Shown here piece after piece: positions 8,491 to 16,403 of a stretch of 64,000 nt of DNA. The notes under the pieces are model-generated. The model was not told the origin of the DNA, did no database searches, and saw only the letters and a program-made list of their open reading frames with translations. Source of the stretch: Actinoplanes subtropicus (GTDB lineage: Bacteria > Actinomycetota > Actinomycetes > Mycobacteriales > Micromonosporaceae); assembly GCF_000721705.1 (NCBI RefSeq), contig NZ_JOJL01000009.1:74795-138794 (forward strand), given 5' to 3'. The translations under genes and the position numbers were made by a program. How positions within the stretch are numbered: the first letter of the stretch is position 1; every line of letters begins with the position of its first letter.

Positions 8491-9708
8491 TTGACCGAGA
8501 TCCTGTGCAAGCGCCGGACCCTGCTCGCCGGCGCGGCGGCCGGCCTGACCGCGACGCTGCTCGACACCCGCTTCGCCTTCGCCGCCGGCCCGGCCGCCGG
8601 CCGGGACGTGTTCGTGCTGCTCTCGCTGCGCGGCGGGTTCGACGGACTGTCCGCGATCGTGCCGGCGGCCGACCCGGACTACTACGCGCTGCGGCCGACC
8701 ATCGGCGTACCGCAAGGGCAGTTGCTCGCCGGCGACGGCTTCTTCGGCCTGCACCCCGCGCTCGCCCCGCTGCTGCCGTATTGGCAGGCCGGCACGTTCG
8801 CTGCGGTGCACGCCGCGGGGCAGCCGGCGCCGAACCGGTCGCATTTCGCGGCGATGGAGGAGTTGGAGCGGGCCGCGCCGGGCACCTCGATCCGCACCGG
8901 CTGGCTCGACCGGGTGCTCGGCGGGTTCGGCTCGCCGGCCGGGTTCGGCGGCGTCTCGGTCGGCAGCGCCCGGCCCGCCCGGGTGCTGGCCGGCGGCGCC
9001 CCGCACCTCGGCCTGTCCTCGGTGGACGGCTTCAAGCTCGACGGCGACCTGGACGGGCGGCCGCTCGCCGCCACGATGGCCAAGCTGTACCAGGGCGCGC
9101 CGGACGCACTGGCCACCAACACCGGCCAGATGCTCGGCGCGCTCGGCACGGCCAAGCAGTTGCGGGCCGCCGGGTACGCGCCCGCCGCGAGCTACCCGGC
9201 GACCGACCTCGGCAACGCGCTCAAGGACGTGGCGCGGCTGGTCAAGGCCGACGTCGGGCTGCGCACGGCGACGCTCGACTGCGGCGACTGGGACATGCAC
9301 GAGGACCTCGGCGCCGCCGTCTCGGGCAAGCGCTTCTACGACCACCTGAACGCGCTCGCGACCGCACTGGCCGCCTTCGCCGCCGACCTCGGCCCGGACG
9401 GGATGCGCAAGGTCACCCTCGTGACGATCAGCGAGTTCGGCCGGCGGGTCGCGCAGAACGGCTCCGGCGGGCTCGACCACGGCTACGGCAACGCCATGCT
9501 GCTGCTCGGCGGAAACGTCAAAGGCGGTCGGGTGTACGGGCAATGGCCGGGCCTCGCCGCGTCCCGGCTCGTCGACGGCGACCTCGCGGTGACCACCGAC
9601 TACCGCGCGGTGATCGCCGAGGTGCTGCGGACGCGCTGCGGGCTGACCGACACCTCGGCGGTCTTCCCGGGCGTGACCGGCTCCGCCCTGGGCCTCGTCG
9701 CCGCCTAG
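8491..9708 (+). CDS. DUF1501 family protein with Tat-like signal
   Basis: Protein of 405 residues, DUF1501 (alkaline-phosphatase/sulfatase-like fold). It starts at TTG 8491 behind GGAG and opens with MTEILCKRRTLLAGAAAG, a twin-arginine-like leader ending near AFAA, so export in a folded state is likely. Family motifs are FVLLSLRGGFDGLSAIVP, FFGLHPALAPLL, and the C-terminal ISEFGRRVAQNGSGGLDHG, where Asp/His could bind metal. It pairs with the DUF1800 gene just upstream. Its stop codon (9706-9708) shares the palindrome CTAG with the stop of the converging roadblock-like gene. Confidence 0.9.
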   Translation: MTEILCKRRTLLAGAAAGLTATLLDTRFAFAAGPAAGRDVFVLLSLRGGFDGLSAIVPAADPDYYALRPTIGVPQGQLLAGDGFFGLHPALAPLLPYWQAGTFAAVHAAGQPAPNRSHFAAMEELERAAPGTSIRTGWLDRVLGGFGSPAGFGGVSVGSARPARVLAGGAPHLGLSSVDGFKLDGDLDGRPLAATMAKLYQGAPDALATNTGQMLGALGTAKQLRAAGYAPAASYPATDLGNALKDVARLVKADVGLRTATLDCGDWDMHEDLGAAVSGKRFYDHLNALATALAAFAADLGPDGMRKVTLVTISEFGRRVAQNGSGGLDHGYGNAMLLLGGNVKGGRVYGQWPGLAASRLVDGDLAVTTDYRAVIAEVLRTRCGLTDTSAVFPGVTGSALGLVAA

Positions 9709-10076
9709 ATCTCGAAGTTCTGCTCGATGATCCGCAACCGGTGCCGGGCCATGGCCAGGTTGGCCCGGTCCCGGCGGAGCGCGAGATAGATGAACAGGCC
9801 CTTGCCCGACCGGCCGGTAATCGGGCGGAGCAGGTGGTACTGCGTGTCCAGGGTGACGAGGACGTCCTCGATCTTCTCGGTGATGCCCAGCAGTTCCATG
9901 GTGCGCATCTTGGCCACCAGCACCTCGGTGTTGGCCGCGCCGGCGACCACCGGGTCGAACTCCTGGCCGCCGCCCGCCGTGCCGAGGGTCATGCCGCTGG
10001 TCCGGTCGACGACCGCCGCGGCGATCGCCCCGTCGATCTGCAGCGCTTCCTTGAGCGCCACCCCTAGCTCAGCCAT
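9705..10076 (-). CDS. roadblock/LC7-like small protein
   Basis: A 123-residue cytosolic protein resembling actinobacterial roadblock/LC7-domain proteins, which commonly associate with small GTPases. Typical parts are IDGAIAAAVVDRTSGMTLGT, VLVAKMRTMELLG, EDVLVTLDTQYHLLRPI and a GLFIYLALRRDRANLAMARH end. The ATG at 10076 is chosen because GGAGG lies seven bases ahead of it; the open frame extends upstream to 10166 without a better start. No GTPase gene is adjacent, so it may act elsewhere or in a different module. It converges on the DUF1501 gene with a 4-bp stop overlap. Confidence 0.75.
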   Translation of the reverse strand: MAELGVALKEALQIDGAIAAAVVDRTSGMTLGTAGGGQEFDPVVAGAANTEVLVAKMRTMELLGITEKIEDVLVTLDTQYHLLRPITGRSGKGLFIYLALRRDRANLAMARHRLRIIEQNFEI

Positions 10077-10166
10077 CTGCCGTCCTCCGATCACGAAACG
10101 TGTCTTGGTCGATTGCCCGAGGATGTGCGGCCCGTACGCCGCCGGGCCGGACTCATCGTGCGTCAC

Positions 10167-10200
10167 TTGAAGATTTTTGCAAGTACAAAGATACTAAATT
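10167..10200 (+). promoter_or_regulatory. AT-rich promoter of the SulP gene
   Basis: A short AT-rich island directly ahead of the SulP start contrasts with the surrounding sequence. It holds TTGAAG (10167-10172) and an AT-rich -10 region in ATACTAAATT (10191-10200). ACTTG and CAAGT arms ten bases apart (10165-10184) form an inverted repeat of the size bound by winged-helix repressors. The ATG at 10207 would then lie on a very short leader. Confidence 0.4.
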
Positions 10201-10206
10201 ACTGTG

Positions 10207-11877
10207 ATGAGACGGGTAAGCGATCTGTTGCCGCAGCGCTCGGACTGGAACGCGCTCCGGCATGCCCCACGCCGCGACCTGGTGGCCGGGGTGACCGTCG
10301 CGGTCGTGGCGCTGCCGCTGGCCCTGGCCTTCGGTGTCGCCTCCGGCCTGGGCGCCCAGGCCGGGCTGATCACGGCGGTGGTGGCCGGTGCCCTGGCGGC
10401 GATCTTCGGCGGGTCGAACCTGCAGGTCTCCGGGCCGACCGGCGCGATGACCGTGGTGCTGCTCCCGGTGGTGCACCGGTTCGGGCGCACCGGCGTGCTG
10501 ATGGTCGGCCTGCTGGCCGGTCTGCTGCTGGTCGCGATGGCGTTCGCCCGGCTCGGCCGCTACCTGCGGTACCTGCCGGTTCCGGTGGTCGAGGGCTTCA
10601 CCGCGGGCATCGCGGTCGTGATCGGCCTCCAGCAGGTGCCCGCGGCGCTGGGAGTCGCCGGCGCGCACGGCGACAAGGTGTGGTCGGTGGCGGCGGATGC
10701 GGTGATCCGGTTCGCCGGGCATCCGCGGCCGGCGCCGATCCTGGTGGCCGCGGGCGTCGCCGCGCTGATGCTGCTCGGGGCGCGCTGGCGGCCGGTCGTG
10801 CCGTTCTCCCTGCTCGGCATCCTCGTGGCGACAGTGCTGGCGGAGACCACGGGCCTGCCGCTGGCCCGGATCGGCGCGCTGCCGGCCGGTTTCGCGGCGC
10901 CGTCGCTGGCCTTCCTCGACTGGCGGGCGCTGCCCGGGCTGCTGCCCGCGGCGGGCGCGGTCGCCGCGCTGGCGGCGTTGGAGAGCCTGCTGTCCGCGAC
11001 GGTCGCCGACGCGATGAGCGTCGACGAGCGCCACGACCCCGACCGGGAGCTGTTCGGGCAGGGCATCGCGAACCTGGTGACGCCCGTCCTGGGCGGCGTG
11101 CCCGGCACGGCCGCGATCGCCCGCACCGCGGTCAGCGTGCGCGCCGGCGCACGCTCCAAGCTGGCCGCCTTCACCCACGCCGCCGCCCTGGCGGGCGTGG
11201 TGCTGCTGGCCGCACCGCTGGTGTCCCGGATCCCGATGGCCGCGCTCGCCGGGGTCCTGATCGCCACCGCGGTCCGGATGGTCCAGGCCGCGTCGCTGCT
11301 CGCCCTGATCCGAGCCACCCGCCGCGACGCGATCGTCCTGGTGCTCACCTTCGGCGTCACGGTCTTCTTCGACCTGGTGACGGCGGTGGCGGCCGGCATC
11401 GGCGTCGCGGTCGTGCTGGCGCTGCGCGCGGTCGCCCGCACGGCCCGCCTCGAACGCGTGCCGATCGACCGCGACGACCGGCACGCCGAGGAGCAGGCCC
11501 TGCTCGACCAGCACATCGTCGCGTACCGCCTGGACGGCCCGCTGTTCTTCGCGGCCGCCCACGACTTCCTGCTGGAGCTGAGCGAGGTCGCCGACGTCCG
11601 CGTGGTGATCCTGCGCATGTCACGGGTCTCGACCATCGACGCCACCGGCGCCCACATCCTCGACGACACCATCACCCGCCTCCAGCGGCGCGGCATCGCG
11701 GTTCTGCTGTCCGGCATCGATCCCAGCCACCAGCAGGTGCTCTCCGCGCTCGGGGTCGCCGCCCGCCTGCGCCGGGACGACCTGGTCTTCCCCGACACCC
11801 CGGCGGCCATCGACCGGGCCCGCCACCTGCTGCACCTCGATCCCGCCGACTCCGTCACCGAGGCGGCATCCGTGTGA
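10207..11877 (+). CDS. SulP family anion transporter with STAS domain
   Basis: Integral membrane anion transporter of 556 residues. The N-terminal two thirds holds about ten to twelve hydrophobic segments with the SulP signature region (DLVAGVTVAVVALPLALAFGVASGLG, then FGGSNLQVSGPTGAM). The C-terminal part from about residue 430 is a STAS domain (VVILRMSRVSTIDATGAHILDDTI), which regulates transport in this family. Substrates may be sulfate, bicarbonate or others; nothing here decides. No carbonic anhydrase gene is adjacent. Start at ATG 10207; the GTG three bases earlier is equally in frame. Confidence 0.92.
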   Translation: MRRVSDLLPQRSDWNALRHAPRRDLVAGVTVAVVALPLALAFGVASGLGAQAGLITAVVAGALAAIFGGSNLQVSGPTGAMTVVLLPVVHRFGRTGVLMVGLLAGLLLVAMAFARLGRYLRYLPVPVVEGFTAGIAVVIGLQQVPAALGVAGAHGDKVWSVAADAVIRFAGHPRPAPILVAAGVAALMLLGARWRPVVPFSLLGILVATVLAETTGLPLARIGALPAGFAAPSLAFLDWRALPGLLPAAGAVAALAALESLLSATVADAMSVDERHDPDRELFGQGIANLVTPVLGGVPGTAAIARTAVSVRAGARSKLAAFTHAAALAGVVLLAAPLVSRIPMAALAGVLIATAVRMVQAASLLALIRATRRDAIVLVLTFGVTVFFDLVTAVAAGIGVAVVLALRAVARTARLERVPIDRDDRHAEEQALLDQHIVAYRLDGPLFFAAAHDFLLELSEVADVRVVILRMSRVSTIDATGAHILDDTITRLQRRGIAVLLSGIDPSHQQVLSALGVAARLRRDDLVFPDTPAAIDRARHLLHLDPADSVTEAASV

Positions 11878-12238
11878 CGAACAGCGGCAGTTGTCACCGT
11901 GATCGTTTCGTTGGACGAGCCCTCCGCCTCACCGTCCAGCCCGGTGAGATTGGCAGGTTTCTCAGACAGTCGCACGCGTCCCGGCCGAATCTCGTGCAGC
12001 GTGGCGCCCGGGACCCGATACGTATCCTTGTCCCGGAAAGAGCGTCTCGAGCAAGTGGCGATTCTCATGGGGATCAATGGTGTCCGGACGGTCTAACGGG
12101 TTCGCGAGCCCTGAAGGTGCGCGACCTCCACCCGGGATCACGGTAACGCCGGGTAGTGCCGACGATGACGCTCGCCTGGGCGGTACGCTTCAGGATTTGC
12201 CGATCAGCGGATGCCCCACGTTCGCTGCCCGACTTTGC

Positions 12239-12326
12239 TCTGCGCACCGCGACGCACTGCTCTGCACACCGCGACGCCCTGCTCTGCACACCGCGACGCC
12301 CTGCTCTGCACACCGCGACGCATCGC
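12239..12326 (+). repeat. 22-bp tandem repeat, four copies
   Basis: Four head-to-tail copies of a 22-bp unit of the form TCTGCACACCGCGACGC followed by five variable bases, at 12239, 12261, 12283 and 12305. Copies two and three are identical; the first and fourth differ by a few bases. A more degenerate partial copy precedes them. Because 22 is not a multiple of three, the array is read in all frames and is unlikely to be coding. Confidence 0.85.
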
Positions 12327-12480
12327 TCGCCGCCCCACCTCGATCTTGATGGCCCGGCGTTCAGAGCTAACGGAAAATCTGCACTCTCCGGTGGAGCGAA
12401 ACATCGATGAAGGGTCTCTGCGCCTCTCTGGCTGCCCGGCTGGTCCGCGCTTTCAGATCTGGATGGCGCGGCGGGGGGTG

Positions 12481-12524
12481 GTGCGTCATGGTGCGCAGAG
12501 CTGTGCGTCATGGTGCGCAGAGCA
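12481..12524 (-). repeat. inverted 22-bp repeats, two copies
   Basis: Two 22-bp copies of GTGCGTCATGGTGCGCAGAG plus two bases, at 12481 and 12503. Their reverse complement (CTCTGCGCACCATGACGCAC) belongs to the same family as the array at 12239-12326, so the two arrays form a large inverted pair about 155 bp apart. Confidence 0.8.
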
Positions 12525-13107
12525 AATGGCGGCGCGAGACCTCCGCTCATGCCGCGATTCGCTCGTTACGCAGCGTCGTGGCATGGTCGGGTGGTCGGGG
12601 GCCAGGCGCCGCTCGGCCGGGTGATCGCGGAGTAGCCGTTCGCGGCCCCGGAACTGGTCGGGATTGCCCACTGGCGCCAGACCCCTGGCCGCAGCGCGGC
12701 CCGTGCATGGCAGCCGACCTGATCGTGAGGCTCGCTTGAGAGCTGTTGGCAAGGCGGGGCCGGAGTCGCGTCGACGACACGACCCGGATGCGTCGCGGCC
12801 GGCTAACCCTTGTTGTTGCCGCCATTCCCGCCGTTGCCGTTGCCCGGACCCGGGACGGCAGGACCGAAGCACAAGCGGCCTGCGCCGCCTGCCGGGCCGC
12901 GTCGGTGACGCCGTCCGGCTTGGTGATTTCCGACCTGACACGTGGTCAGGGCGGGATGGATTTTCGGCATTCGCAACGCCGGCGCCGCCCGCCGCGGTGT
13001 TCGGCCGAGGACAGTGAGATCGACGCCGGGCCGGGCAGCATGATGCCGCGCGGCTTTCGCGGGCCGGCGGTGAGAGGGTTCGAGGGGAACCCATTACGAT
13101 CACGGCC

Positions 13108-13908
13108 ATGAGTTCGTCCGGGCAGTTCGACAGCAGCGTCGCCCACCCTGCTCGCCGCTACAACTACTGGCTCGGCGGCAAGGACAACTTCGCCGCGGAC
13201 CGGGCCTCGGGCGACGCGATCGAAGCCGCGATGCCCGGGATCCGGCTCATGGCGCTGGAGAACCGGATGTTCCTCGGACGGGCCGTCCGTTTCCTGGCCG
13301 AGCAGGGGATCGACCAGTTCCTGGACATCGGCACGGGCATCCCGGCGCCGGGCAACACGCACGAGGTCGCCCAGTCGATCACGCCGTCGGCACGGGTGGT
13401 CTACGTGGACAACGACCCGCTCGTGCTCTCGCACGCCCGCGCCCTGATGACCAGCGGGCCGGTCGGGGCGACCGCGTACCTCGACGCCGACCTGCGCGAT
13501 CCCGAGTCGATCCTGAACCACCCCGACCTCGCGGCGACGCTCGACCTGACCCGCCCGGTCGGTCTGCTGCTCATCGCGGTGATTCATTTCGTCCGCGACG
13601 ACGAGGACGCCGTGGGTGTGATCAAGCGCCTGTCCGACGCCCTGGCCCCGGGCAGCTACCTGGCGATCACGCAGGCCACCTGGCAGTACCAGTCGGCCGA
13701 GTCGATCGAGAAGCTGACCGCGGCCAACGCCGACGGCCGCTTCGTCCCGCGCAACGGCACCGAGTTGCTCGGCCTGCTCCCGCCGGGCCTGGCGCCGGTC
13801 GAGCCGGGCCTGGTCTCGGTGTCACGCTGGCGTGCCGACGATGCGCCGCAGCCACGACCGGCGGTTGAGGACGTCGCCTGCAACGGCCTGGTGGCCCGCA
13901 AGCTCTGA
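13108..13908 (+). CDS. SAM-dependent methyltransferase, DUF574 family
   Basis: Predicted cytosolic S-adenosylmethionine-dependent methyltransferase of 266 residues (DUF574/Methyltransf_19). The N-terminus DSSVAHPARRYNYWLGGKDNFAADR is the family signature; FLDIGTGIPAPGNTHEVAQ is the SAM-binding motif I and VVYVDNDPLVLSHARAL is motif II. These proteins are abundant in Actinoplanes, Streptomyces and relatives, often in many paralogues, and their acceptor is unknown. The ATG at 13108 gives the standard N-terminus. It stands alone between the repeat region and the ROK gene. Confidence 0.92.
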   Translation: MSSSGQFDSSVAHPARRYNYWLGGKDNFAADRASGDAIEAAMPGIRLMALENRMFLGRAVRFLAEQGIDQFLDIGTGIPAPGNTHEVAQSITPSARVVYVDNDPLVLSHARALMTSGPVGATAYLDADLRDPESILNHPDLAATLDLTRPVGLLLIAVIHFVRDDEDAVGVIKRLSDALAPGSYLAITQATWQYQSAESIEKLTAANADGRFVPRNGTELLGLLPPGLAPVEPGLVSVSRWRADDAPQPRPAVEDVACNGLVARKL

Positions 13909-14020
13909 CCGGTCCGCCGGAAGCGTTCGAATTGGCCCTCGACGGCGACCTGCCCGAGATACGAGGTGTCATCCCGCGGCGGATGGCGCCCCGCGCCGGG
14001 CCAGGCGGGCGGCGGCCCGC

Positions 14021-14075
14021 CCGCCAGGCCGCCGCCCGCCAGGCCGCCGCCCGCCAGGCCGCCGCCCGCCAGGCG
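14021..14075 (+). repeat. 15-bp GC tandem repeat
   Basis: Between three and four copies of a 15-bp unit containing CAGGCCGCCGCCCGC, with CAGG at 14025, 14040, 14055 and 14070. It ends at the stop codon of the ROK gene. Non-coding for the ROK protein. Confidence 0.75.
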
Positions 14076-14076
14076 G

Positions 14077-15384
14077 TCAGACGCCGCCGAGGACGTGCTG
14101 GATGCCGGCGACGGCGGCGCCGCGGGCCCAGTCGGTGAACGTCAGCGGGGTCGTGACGATCTCGAGGGCGCAGCGCTGGACCTCGTACGGTCCCGGGCGC
14201 AGCCGGTCGTCGATGGTCTGCCGCATCGCGGGCGCGGCGGCGAGCGCGGCGACGTCCTCGCCGGCGAGCACGACGCAAGTGGTCTGCAGGGCGCCCGCGA
14301 CGGTGGCGACCAGGTGGCCGAGGGCGCGGGCGGCGGCGGTCAGCTGCCGGCCGGCCCGCTCGTTGCCGGCCCGGCTCGCCTCGGCCAGGCCGGCGAAGGT
14401 GACCGGGCTCGCCTCGGCCAGGCCCGCGGAGGCGACCGGGCCCGCCTCGGCCAGGCCCGCGGAGGCGACCCGGCCCGCCTCGGCCAGGCCCGCGGAGGCG
14501 ACCCGGCCCGCCTCGGCCAGGCCCGCGGAGGTGGCCGGGCCCGGGGCGCCCTCGGGCGCGCTGCCCCGCATGTCCTCGCGGTTGAGGTAGGCCGAGACGC
14601 AGCCGCGATGGCCGAGCCGGCAGCGCGGGCCGCGCGGGTCGATCGGCGCGTGCGCGAGCAGGTGGCCGTTGTCGATGAGCTGCTCGGCGGCGATGCCCTC
14701 GCGGACGGCGGCGAAGCCCAGGCCGGCGCCGACGGTGACGACGCCGAAGGTGGAGTGCGTCCGGCCGGCGCCGAACCACAGCTGCTCACGGGCCAGGGCG
14801 GCGACGTCGTTGGTGACGATGACCGGCAGGCCGGTGCGCTGCTCGATCGGGGTGGCGAGGTCGACGTCGCGCCAGCCGAGGAAGGTGCCCTCGCGCACGA
14901 TCGTGCGATCGGCGACCACCCCGCCGACGGACACGGCGATGCCGTCCAGGGTGGGCACCCGCCGGGCGAGCTTGCCGGCCAGCTGGGCGACGACCTTGGC
15001 GGCGCCGGCCGGTGGCACCGTGCCCTCGGCCGGCTCGGGCAGCGCCGCCCGGGCGGTCGCCTTGACCTCGCCGAACATGTCGCAGACGACGCCGAACGCG
15101 GTGTCGCCGGTGAGCTTGCAGCCCACCACGTGCCGGGCGCCGGGCACCGCGGTCAGCACCTGGCGGGGGCGGCCGATCGCCGTCTCCGGCTCCAGGGCCT
15201 CGGAGGCCATGCCGCCGTCGACCAGGGCGCGGGCGAGGCGGGAGGTCGACGCGTACGAGATGTTCAGGTGATCGCCCAGGTCCTGCCGGGTGGCCGGGCC
15301 GTGCACGAGCAGGTGCCGGGTGACCGCCAGCTCGGCGGCGGACAGCCCTCGCCGAGGCCGCCCCGACCTGCCGGTCATCACCAT
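14077..15384 (-). CDS. ROK family transcriptional repressor with 11-residue repeats
   Basis: Sugar-responsive repressor divergent from an ABC/alpha-galactosidase operon. The N-terminal winged HTH reads LSAAELAVTRHLLVHGPATRQDLGDHLNISYASTSRLARALV; the ROK sugar-kinase-like domain follows with VSVGGVVADR and LPVIVTNDVAALA. The zinc motif is atypical: CRLGHRGC where the family usually has CxCGxxGCxE, so one Cys and the Glu are replaced. After it come five copies of an AGLAEAGRVAS-like 11-mer, which lengthen the protein to 435 residues. The start is uncertain: ATGs at 15384 and 15378 and a GTG at 15414 are in frame with no clear ribosome site. Its operator is probably the perfect inverted repeat at 15428-15456. 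Confidence 0.88.
   Translation of the reverse strand: MVMTGRSGRPRRGLSAAELAVTRHLLVHGPATRQDLGDHLNISYASTSRLARALVDGGMASEALEPETAIGRPRQVLTAVPGARHVVGCKLTGDTAFGVVCDMFGEVKATARAALPEPAEGTVPPAGAAKVVAQLAGKLARRVPTLDGIAVSVGGVVADRTIVREGTFLGWRDVDLATPIEQRTGLPVIVTNDVAALAREQLWFGAGRTHSTFGVVTVGAGLGFAAVREGIAAEQLIDNGHLLAHAPIDPRGPRCRLGHRGCVSAYLNREDMRGSAPEGAPGPATSAGLAEAGRVASAGLAEAGRVASAGLAEAGPVASAGLAEASPVTFAGLAEASRAGNERAGRQLTAAARALGHLVATVAGALQTTCVVLAGEDVAALAAAPAMRQTIDDRLRPGPYEVQRCALEIVTTPLTFTDWARGAAVAGIQHVLGGV
14373..14540 (-). repeat. 33-bp in-frame tandem repeat inside ROK gene
   Basis: Five copies with exact 33-bp period (the core GCCTCGGCCAGG occurs at 14378, 14411, 14444, 14477 and 14510). On the coding strand each gives an 11-residue unit such as AGLAEAGRVAS. 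Copies are nearly identical in the centre and diverge at the edges, as expected for slippage or unequal crossover. Confidence 0.9.
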
Positions 15385-15407
15385 GTGCACCAGTCTACGA
15401 GTGACGC

Positions 15408-15459
15408 TTGTCACACCCGGCTCCTCGCCTTATTTTCAATCAGATTGAAAATAAGGAGG
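15408..15459 (+). promoter_or_regulatory. promoter with perfect ROK operator
   Basis: TTGTCA (15408-15413), a 17-bp spacer and TATTTT (15431-15436) form the promoter of the sugar operon. The -10 box lies inside CCTTATTTTCAAT-CAG-ATTGAAAATAAGG (15428-15456), an inverted repeat with 13-bp perfect arms and a 3-bp centre, strikingly AT-rich for this genome. The right arm runs into the Shine-Dalgarno AAGGAGG (15453-15459) of the first gene. Bound repressor would block polymerase directly. Confidence 0.8.
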
Positions 15460-15464
15460 CATTG

Positions 15465-16393
15465 ATGGCAATCAGCACCTCCACCCCGTCGCTCGCGCCA
15501 CCCCCACCCGCCGGGCCTCGGCGAAGCGCCACGACGACACCCGGCTGGCCATCCTGTTCATCGCCCCGGCCCTGATCGGGTTTCTGGTCTTCATGGTGTG
15601 GCCGACCCTGCGCGGCATCTATCTGAGCTTCACCAAATTCAACCTGCTCACCCCGCCGAAGTGGACCGGTCTGGACAACTACGTCCGGATGGTGCAGGAC
15701 CCGGTCTTCTGGAACGCGCTCAAGGTGACCGTCTACTACGTCGTGGTCAACATCGCGGTGCAGACCGCGGTGGCGCTGGTGATCGCCGTGATGATGCAGC
15801 GGCTCACCAAGCGCACCTGGCTGCGCGGGATCGTGCTGACCCCGTACCTGGTCTCCAACGTGGTGGCCGCCCTGGTCTTCCTGTGGATCCTCGACTACCA
15901 GCTCGGCATCGGGAACCACGTCATCTCCTGGCTCGGGCTGGACCGGATCGCGTTCCTGAGCGACAGCACCTGGGTCATCCCCACGATCGCCCTGATCAAC
16001 GTCTGGCGGCACGTCGGCTACACGGCCCTGCTGATCTTCGCGGGGCTGCAGACCATTCCCGAGACCATGTACGAGGCGGCCCGGGTCGACGGCGCGAGCG
16101 AGATAACCATGTTCCGGCGGATCACGGTGCCGCTGCTGCGGCCGATCATGGCGCTCGTGCTGATCATCACGGTGGTCGGGTCGTTCCAGGTCTTCGACAC
16201 CGTCGCGGTCACCACCCGCGGCGGGCCGGTCGACTCGTCCCGGGTGCTGCAGTACTACATCTACGACATGGCGTTCGGCCGCTTCCAGTTCGGCTACGCC
16301 TCGGCGATGTCGGTCGCCCTGCTGGTCATCCTGGTCGTGATCACCTTCGTGCAGTACCGGCTCACCCGGGCCGAGTCGTCGGATCTGGCGTGA
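15465..16393 (+). CDS. sugar ABC permease, MalF/UgpA type, frameshifted near start
   Basis: Membrane permease of a carbohydrate importer. The reading frame with the family sequence (LAILFIAPALIGFLVFMVWPTLRGIYLSFTKF onward, five more membrane segments, coupling loop YEAARVDGASEITMFRRITVP) has no ATG, GTG or TTG before 15593, which would remove the first membrane helix. The ATG at 15465, five bases after a perfect AAGGAGG, begins MAISTSTPSLAPPPPAG in another frame and would join the correct frame if one base were restored in the C-rich stretch around 15497-15512. So the gene carries a one-base frameshift, real or a sequencing error. The intact part from 15593 encodes 266 residues. Confidence 0.82.
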
Positions 16394-16403
16394 GGAGGAG
16401 ACG

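Larger units (their letters stand above)
11878..13107 (+). other. gene-poor region with 22-bp repeats
   Basis: About 1.2 kb without a convincing gene. Several open frames exist on both strands but none has recognisable domains, a plausible ribosome site and family-like composition together. The notable content is a 22-bp repeat in two arrays facing each other (12239-12326 and 12481-12524), a GATACGTATC palindrome (12017-12026), and two similar segments containing GATCTKGATGGCSCGGCG flanking the centre of the arrays. Confidence 0.6.

Noticed and set aside
12017..12026. GATACGTATC palindrome as an operator
   Set aside because: Isolated ten-base palindrome without an adjacent gene start; too short to support a claim.
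12239..12524. Possible CRISPR array
   Set aside because: The 22-bp units are contiguous without spacers and there are no cas genes in the window.
12077..12624. Open frames through the 22-bp repeats with Cys/His/Arg-rich translations
   Set aside because: The repeat period is not a multiple of three and the same peptide words appear in every frame, so they are products of the repeat, not genes.
13966..15465. Plus-strand open frame of about 500 codons antisense to the ROK gene
   Set aside because: Shadow of the ROK coding region; the minus-strand frame has HTH and ROK motifs.
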